DNA from: VBDM01 sp964430565
GTDB lineage: Bacteria > Pseudomonadota > Gammaproteobacteria > Burkholderiales > SG8-39
Assembly (NCBI GenBank): GCA_964430565.1
Contig: CAYSFD010000048.1
Span: forward strand, 124,001-188,000
DNA: 64,000 nt
Direction: 5' to 3'
The notes beneath the pieces were generated by a model, which had not been told where the DNA came from, did no database searches, and was given only the letters and a program-made list of their open reading frames with translations. Of this stretch, positions 59,224 through 64,000 are shown one piece after another. Made by a program: the position numbers and the translations under genes. Numbering within the stretch: the stretch's first letter is position 1; every line of letters begins with the position of its first letter.

Positions 59224-60159
59224 ATGCTGCTTACCCATGGCGCCTCTGACGCGAAGCTGCCGCCGGTCGCGCTGACGATCGGTAATTTCGACGGCATTCA
59301 TCGCGGCCACCAGGCGATGCTCGAGCGCCTCGTGGGCGAAGCGCGCAAGCGTGCCTTGGTCAGTAGCGTGTTGATTTTTGAGCCTCACCCGAGGGAATTC
59401 TTCGCGCCGCAGTCGGCGCCGACTCGGCTCGCTTCGCTGCGCGAGAAATTTGAATTGCTCGCGGCTCACAAGGTCGAGAGGGTGCATGTCCAGCGCTTCA
59501 CCGGGTCGTTTGCGGCGCTGGAGCCCGAAGCTTTCGTCGAACGGGTCCTGGCGAAACGGCTGAAGACGCGCTGGCTGCTGATTGGCGAGGACTTTCGATT
59601 CGGGGCGAAGCGCGCCGGCGATCTTGCTCTCTTGAAGAGTCTCGCGAGCCGCTACGGATATGAGGTGGAGATCATGCCGGACGTGACGCGCGCGGGTACC
59701 CGAGTGTCGAGCTCGGCGGTCCGAGCGGCGCTCGCCGCCGGAGACCTCGCCTCGGCCGAAGCTCTGCTCGGCCGGCCCTACGGCATCAGCGGGCGCGTCG
59801 TCCACGGGAGGAAGCTCGGGCGCAAGCTCGGCTTCGCCACCGCCAACGTGCAGTTGAAGCACAATCGCCCGCCGCTCACCGGCATCTACGCCGTGAGGGT
59901 GCACGGCGTCGGCGCGGTCGCCCGCTCGGGCGTGGCGAGCCTCGGCGTGCGGCCCACCATTACGGCGAGCGGTCGCTCGGTGCTCGAAGTGCACTTGTTC
60001 GATTTTTCCGATGATCTCTATGCGGCGCACGTGCGCGTCGAGTTTTTGCACAAGATCCGCGACGAGGAAAAATATTCCAACCTCGATGCTCTCAAGTCCC
60101 AGATCGCGCGCGATTGCGAAGCCGCGAAGAGCTTCCTTTTGGAACACCGCGATGCCTGA
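59224..60159 (+). CDS. ribF: Bifunctional riboflavin kinase/FAD synthetase
   Basis: In this 311-residue protein the N-terminal adenylyltransferase has 'LTIGNFDGIHRGHQAMLERL' (GIHRGH) and 'RVSSSAVRAALAAGDLASAE'. The C-terminal riboflavin kinase has 'GRKLGRKLGFATANVQL' and 'LTGIYAVRVHG'. It makes FMN then FAD. It overlaps ileS by 8 bases (ATG inside its last codons), the usual ribF-ileS-lspA coupling. Confidence 0.96.
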   Translation: MLLTHGASDAKLPPVALTIGNFDGIHRGHQAMLERLVGEARKRALVSSVLIFEPHPREFFAPQSAPTRLASLREKFELLAAHKVERVHVQRFTGSFAALEPEAFVERVLAKRLKTRWLLIGEDFRFGAKRAGDLALLKSLASRYGYEVEIMPDVTRAGTRVSSSAVRAALAAGDLASAEALLGRPYGISGRVVHGRKLGRKLGFATANVQLKHNRPPLTGIYAVRVHGVGAVARSGVASLGVRPTITASGRSVLEVHLFDFSDDLYAAHVRVEFLHKIRDEEKYSNLDALKSQIARDCEAAKSFLLEHRDA

Positions 60160-62971
60160 GAACCACTACAAGAAAACGCTCAACCTCCCGGACACGCCCT
60201 TCCCGATGCGCGGCGATCTTGCGAAGCGTGAACCGCAATGGGTCAAAGAGTGGCAGGAGAAAAATATCTATCAGAAAATCCGGGAAGCCAGCCGCGGCCG
60301 GCCGAAGTTCGTGCTTCACGACGGCCCGCCCTACGCCAACGGCGACATTCACATCGGCACGGCGGTCAACAAGATCCTCAAGGACATCATCGTCAAGTCG
60401 CGCAACATGGCCGGCTTCGACGCAGTCTACGTTCCCGGTTGGGATTGTCACGGCATGCCGATCGAAGCGCAGATCGAGAAGACGCACGGCAAGAACATCC
60501 CGGTGGAGAAGACCCAGAGTCTCGCGCGCGCCTACGCCGCGGAGCAGATCGAGCGGCAGAAGAGCGACTTCAAGCGCCTCGGCGTGCTCGCCGATTGGGA
60601 CAACGCCTACACGACCATGGCCTTCAAGAGCGAGGCGGACGAGATCCGTACTCTGGGAAAGCTGCTCGACAAGGGTTACATCTACCGCGGCTTGAAGCCC
60701 GTGAACTGGTGCTTCGACTGCGGCTCGGCGCTCGCCGAGGCCGAGGTCGAGTACATGGACCGCACCGACTTCGCGATCGACGTGGGGTTTCCCCTCGCGG
60801 ACGGTCAACGAGAAAGGCTTGTGCGCGCGTTCGGACTGGACGAGGCGCCGAAGGGTCGTATCGACGCGGTCATCTGGACGACCACGCCCTGGACGATACC
60901 CGCGAACCAGGCACTCAACGTTCATCCCGAGTTCGACTACAGCCTGGTCGAGACCGAAAGGGGGGTGCTGCTGCTTGCCGCGGATCTGCGCGAGGCTTGC
61001 TTGAAGCGCTACGGATCGAGCGGCAAGACTCTGGCGACATGCAAGGGTGCGCGACTCGAAAAGATCGATTTTCGCCATCCTTTCTACGACAGAGTCTCGC
61101 CGGTCTATCTCGGCGAATACGTGACGCTCGATCAGGGCACGGGTATCGTCCACAGCGCTCCGGCCTACGGCGTGGAGGACTTCGCCTCGTGCCGCCGCTA
61201 CGGCATGAAGGACGAGCAGATGCTCACCCCGGTGGCCGGCGACGGGAAGTACTCCGCGACGCTGCCGTTGTTCGGCGGCCTGGACATCTGGAAGGCGAAT
61301 CCGCTGATCGTCGAGAAAATCCGCGAGGCCGGCGCGCTGCTTCACTCGGAAAAGCACCCGCACAGCTACATGCACTGCTGGCGGCACAAGACCCCGATCA
61401 TCTACCGCGCTACCACGCAGTGGTTCGCCGGGATGGACGAGGTGCCGGGCTACCGCGGCAAGAAGCCGGCGGAATCGCTGCGCGACACGGCGCTGCGTGG
61501 GGTGGAGGCGACGCGGTTTTATCCTACCTGGGGCAAAGCGCGCCTGCACGGCATGATTGCCAACCGGCCCGACTGGACGCTTTCGCGCCAGCGGCAATGG
61601 GGCGTGCCGATGCCGTTTTTCATCGCCAAGGAAACGGGAGAGCTGCACCGGCGCACGCTCGATCTGCTCGAAGCCGTTGCGCAAAGGGTAGAAAAGGGCG
61701 GCATCGAGGCATGGCAGCGCATCGAGGCAACAGAATTACTCGGCGGCGAGGCCGAGCAGTACGAAAAAGTGAAGGACACGCTCGACGTCTGGTTCGATTC
61801 GGGCTCCACGCACGAGACGGTGCTGAGAGGCTCGCATGCGAAGGAGCTGAAATTTCCCGCTGACCTCTATCTCGAAGGCTCGGACCAGCACCGCGGCTGG
61901 TTCCACTCATCGCTGCTCGTGTCGTGCATGCTGAACGGCCGCGCTCCTTACGACGCGCTGCTCACGCACGGATTCGTGGTCGACGGGCAGGGCCGCAAGA
62001 TGTCGAAGTCGCTCGGCAACGTCATCGCCCCGCAAAAGGTCTCCGAGACGCTGGGCGCGGAGATACTGCGCCTGTGGGTCGCGGCGACGGACTATTCCGG
62101 CGAGCTCTTCATCTCTGATGAAATCCTGAAGCGCGTGGTTGAATCCTACCGCCGCATCCGCAATACGCTCAGGTTCCTGCTTGCCAATACCTCGGATTTC
62201 GATCCGCAGCGCCACGCGATGCCCATCGAGGAGTGGTTGGAGGTCGACCGCTACGCGCTTGCCCTCGCCGCCGACCTTCAGAAAAGCATGCTCGAGGACT
62301 ACAACCGTTACGAATTTCATCCGGCGGTCGCAAAGCTTCAGAACTTCTGCTCCGAGGATCTCGGCGCGTTCTATCTGGACATCCTCAAGGACCGCCTGTA
62401 CACATGCGCGGCGAATTCACCGGCGCGCCGCGCGGCGCAGAACGCCCTCTACCACATTACGCAGAGCCTGCTGCGGCTGATGGCGCCGATCATGAGCTTC
62501 ACGGCCGAAGAAGCATGGAAGGTGTTCCAGCCGGGCGATGACACCGTCTTTGCGCACACCAGCTATCGGCTTCCGGAGGTTCCCGGAGCGGCGGCGCTGC
62601 TCGCCACGTGGCAAACCCTGCGCGGGATCCGCTCGGAAGTGCAGAAGCTTCTCGAGAACCACCGCGCCGCCGGCGAGATTGGATCGTCGCTCCAGGCCGA
62701 GGTGGAGATCGCAGCGAGCGGGGAGAAGCTGAAGCTGCTGCAAAGCCTGGGCGACGATCTGCGCTTCGTGCTCATCACTTCGCGCGCTTCGGTCACCGCG
62801 GCGGCAGGCGAGGCTGAAGAGGCGATCCGCACGGCGCCGAGCCGGCACCCCAAATGCGAACGCTGCTGGCACTGGCGAGCCGACGTGGGCGCCGACCCGA
62901 AGCACCCGGGGATCTGCGGACGCTGCGTGCAAAACCTCTATGGCCCGGGCGAGCCTCGGGCATTCGCGTGA
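60152..62971 (+). CDS. ileS: Isoleucyl-tRNA synthetase
   Basis: The 939-residue class I synthetase has HIGH-type 'PYANGDIHIGTAVNKILKD', the editing domain with 'WTTTPWTIPANQALNVHPEF', KMSKS in 'GQGRKMSKSLGNVIAPQK', and a C-terminal zinc finger with two CxxC ('KCERCWHWRAD', 'ICGRCVQNLYG'). ATG 60152 begins 'MPENHYKKTLNLPDTPFPM', the family start. It overlaps lspA by 4 bases. Confidence 0.97.
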   Translation: MPENHYKKTLNLPDTPFPMRGDLAKREPQWVKEWQEKNIYQKIREASRGRPKFVLHDGPPYANGDIHIGTAVNKILKDIIVKSRNMAGFDAVYVPGWDCHGMPIEAQIEKTHGKNIPVEKTQSLARAYAAEQIERQKSDFKRLGVLADWDNAYTTMAFKSEADEIRTLGKLLDKGYIYRGLKPVNWCFDCGSALAEAEVEYMDRTDFAIDVGFPLADGQRERLVRAFGLDEAPKGRIDAVIWTTTPWTIPANQALNVHPEFDYSLVETERGVLLLAADLREACLKRYGSSGKTLATCKGARLEKIDFRHPFYDRVSPVYLGEYVTLDQGTGIVHSAPAYGVEDFASCRRYGMKDEQMLTPVAGDGKYSATLPLFGGLDIWKANPLIVEKIREAGALLHSEKHPHSYMHCWRHKTPIIYRATTQWFAGMDEVPGYRGKKPAESLRDTALRGVEATRFYPTWGKARLHGMIANRPDWTLSRQRQWGVPMPFFIAKETGELHRRTLDLLEAVAQRVEKGGIEAWQRIEATELLGGEAEQYEKVKDTLDVWFDSGSTHETVLRGSHAKELKFPADLYLEGSDQHRGWFHSSLLVSCMLNGRAPYDALLTHGFVVDGQGRKMSKSLGNVIAPQKVSETLGAEILRLWVAATDYSGELFISDEILKRVVESYRRIRNTLRFLLANTSDFDPQRHAMPIEEWLEVDRYALALAADLQKSMLEDYNRYEFHPAVAKLQNFCSEDLGAFYLDILKDRLYTCAANSPARRAAQNALYHITQSLLRLMAPIMSFTAEEAWKVFQPGDDTVFAHTSYRLPEVPGAAALLATWQTLRGIRSEVQKLLENHRAAGEIGSSLQAEVEIAASGEKLKLLQSLGDDLRFVLITSRASVTAAAGEAEEAIRTAPSRHPKCERCWHWRADVGADPKHPGICGRCVQNLYGPGEPRAFA

Positions 62972-63462
62972 TTTCCGCGAGCCTGAAACGCATGGCCCCG
63001 TGGCTCGCCGTCGCCGCGGCGATCGTCGTCCTCGACCAGGTAACCAAGGGCGCAATCAGTGCGAGCTTGCGGCCGGGCGAGGTGCGCGAGATCACGGCTT
63101 TTTTCAACCTCGTGCTGGTCCACAACCGCGGCGCGGCGTTCAGCTTTCTCTCGGACGCGGGTGGCTGGCAAAGGGGTATGTTCATAGGCATTGCCGTCCT
63201 TGCCGCCGCGGTGATCGCGTTCCTGCTCGCCAAGCATCCGGGCGAGCGCTTGTTTTGCGCCGCCCTCGCGCTGATCCTGGGCGGCGCCCTCGGCAATGTC
63301 TGGGACCGGGTCGCGCTCGGTCAGGTGGTGGACTTCCTGGACTTTCACGCGCTCGGCTGGCATTTCTGGGCGTTCAACGTCGCCGATTCGGCGATCAGCG
63401 TCGGCGCGGCGCTCGTAGTGCTCGAGGGTCTGCTCTCCGGAAAAACCGGACAAAAGGCTTGA
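62968..63462 (+). CDS. lspA: Lipoprotein signal peptidase (signal peptidase II)
   Basis: From GTG 62968 (GTGA overlap with ileS) this is 164 residues, with four helices. The catalytic Asp pair is in 'GNVWDRVALGQVVDFLDF' and 'FWAFNVADSAISVG', with 'VHNRGAAFSFLSD'. It removes signal peptides from the many lipoproteins predicted in this window. An ATG at 62992 is a less likely start. Confidence 0.95.
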   Translation: MISASLKRMAPWLAVAAAIVVLDQVTKGAISASLRPGEVREITAFFNLVLVHNRGAAFSFLSDAGGWQRGMFIGIAVLAAAVIAFLLAKHPGERLFCAALALILGGALGNVWDRVALGQVVDFLDFHALGWHFWAFNVADSAISVGAALVVLEGLLSGKTGQKA

Positions 63463-63483
63463 GCTGCGGAGCAACGACTTGGA

Positions 63484-63511
63484 GTCCGTTTCAAGAATAT
63501 TTGAAACGGAC
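63484..63511. repeat. Perfect palindrome between lspA and ispH
   Basis: GTCCGTTTCAA and TTGAAACGGAC form an 11-base-pair perfect stem around GAATAT. No T-run follows, so it is not a classic terminator. It belongs with the other GC-rich palindromes in this window (43020, 44555). Confidence 0.6.
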
Positions 63512-63526
63512 CCGACTTAGGGGAGC

Positions 63527-63548
63527 ATGAGGGGATGTGTCCCCTCAT
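63527..63548. repeat. Second palindrome between lspA and ispH
   Basis: ATGAGGGGA and TCCCCTCAT form a perfect 9-base-pair stem with a TGTG loop, 15 bases after the first palindrome and 26 bases before the TACAAT box of ispH. Confidence 0.55.
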
Positions 63549-63588
63549 CTGGTAAACGGTTCTTCGCTTTGATCTACAATTGTCGGCC

Positions 63589-64000
63589 ATGGAAGTGCTG
63601 CTCGCTACCCCACGAGGATTCTGCGCCGGCGTCGAGCGCGCGATCAGCATCGTCGAGCGCGCGCTTGCCCTGCACGGCGCGCCGATCTACGTGCGCCACG
63701 AGGTGGTGCATAACAAATACGTCGTCGAGGACCTGAGGAGCAAGGGCGCGGTGTTCGTCGAGGAGCTGGCCGAAGTCCCTTCGGGCAGCACGGTGATCTT
63801 CAGCGCGCACGGCGTGTCGAAGGCGGTGCGCGGCGAAGCCGCGGAGCGGGGCCTGCGGGTGTTCGATGCGACCTGCCCGCTCGTCACCAAGGTGCACGTC
63901 GAAGTGGCGAAGATGCGCGAGGCGGGGCGTGAGATCGTCATGATCGGGCACCGCGGGCATCCCGAAGTGGAAGGCACCATGGGGCAGTCCGCGCAAGGCA
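63589..64000 (+). CDS. ispH: 4-hydroxy-3-methylbut-2-enyl diphosphate reductase (partial)
   Basis: The N-terminal 137 residues of IspH run off the right edge. The first cluster-binding Cys is in 'LATPRGFCAGVERAISIVER', followed by 'YVRHEVVHNKYVVEDLRSKG', 'VIFSAHGVSKAV' and the second Cys in 'FDATCPLVTKVHVEV'. It is the last MEP-pathway enzyme and carries a [4Fe-4S] cluster. TACAAT at 63575-63580, eight bases before the ATG, suggests its own promoter with almost no leader. Confidence 0.96.
   Translation, partial: MEVLLATPRGFCAGVERAISIVERALALHGAPIYVRHEVVHNKYVVEDLRSKGAVFVEELAEVPSGSTVIFSAHGVSKAVRGEAAERGLRVFDATCPLVTKVHVEVAKMREAGREIVMIGHRGHPEVEGTMGQSAQG

Noticed and set aside
60092..61684. 530-codon minus-strand frame opposite ileS
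   Set aside because: Antisense shadow of a conserved synthetase with no recognisable domain.

Overview
The window is GC-rich chromosomal DNA from a Gram-negative proteobacterium, most likely a betaproteobacterium of the Burkholderiales/Nitrosomonadales type. This rests on gene content and protein style: rpsT divergent from murJ, then ribF-ileS-lspA-ispH; xseB-ispA-dxs; FolE2 in place of FolE; the PA2779/PA2778 pair; a Hyf-type membrane complex; and lipobox and Tat signal peptides. No rRNA, tRNA or CRISPR array was seen. Coding density is high, and most large overlapping antisense frames are GC-driven shadows.

Layout. 1-9.8 kb: the 3' end of dnaE, a broken flavoprotein, a higBA toxin-antitoxin pair, a membrane GGDEF-like protein with a degenerate active site but an intact I-site, a large kinase/SUMF1 fusion, a ketopantoate-reductase-like protein, a dienelactone hydrolase, a tiny membrane protein with a symmetric twin CX3C pattern and two proteins of unknown role. 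10.0-18.0 kb: an operon for a Hyf/Ehr-type complex (hyfB-C-E-F-G-I order) whose large subunit has lost the Ni-binding cysteines, plus a small membrane protein and an acylphosphatase. 18.1-20.7 kb: a scrapyard with an IS91-type transposase remnant, a PIN protein, a duplicated 3' end of metG, an mfd fragment and a vapBC module. 20.7-28.6 kb: metG, a signalling cluster (Ser/Thr kinase, TPR-like lipoprotein, class III cyclase with PEGA domain), mrp, and a PLP decarboxylase preceded by a 21-codon leader ORF.

28.7-35.6 kb: folA and thyA lie on the minus strand, separated by a plus-strand block holding a GlrK/QseG/GlrR-type system. That block also carries a good sigma-54 promoter with two TGTC-N10-GACA-type sites, which would drive a small membrane protein followed by PA2779/PA2778-like genes. 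35.6-49.3 kb: a DUF2784 protein, a second vapBC with a recognisable promoter and operator, a sulfurtransferase, a Rieske oxygenase, the xseB-ispA-dxs-folE2 run, an aspartyl protease divergent from a glutamine amidotransferase, yajQ, a DUF1501/DUF1800 export pair and a phosphoesterase. 49.3-55.8 kb: argG, argF and argD as a tightly coupled operon (transcribed argD-argF-argG), a parA relic and a wing-domain basic amino acid decarboxylase. 55.8-64 kb: rpsT, murJ, a SirB1-like protein, an Mpo1-like protein, ribF, ileS, lspA and the start of ispH.

The most notable items are the NiFe-less Hyf/Ehr complex, the GlrR/sigma-54 regulon written out in DNA, the leader ORF before the ornithine-type decarboxylase, the I-site-only GGDEF protein, the twin CX3C miniprotein and the metG-tail duplication flanking a toxin-antitoxin cassette.
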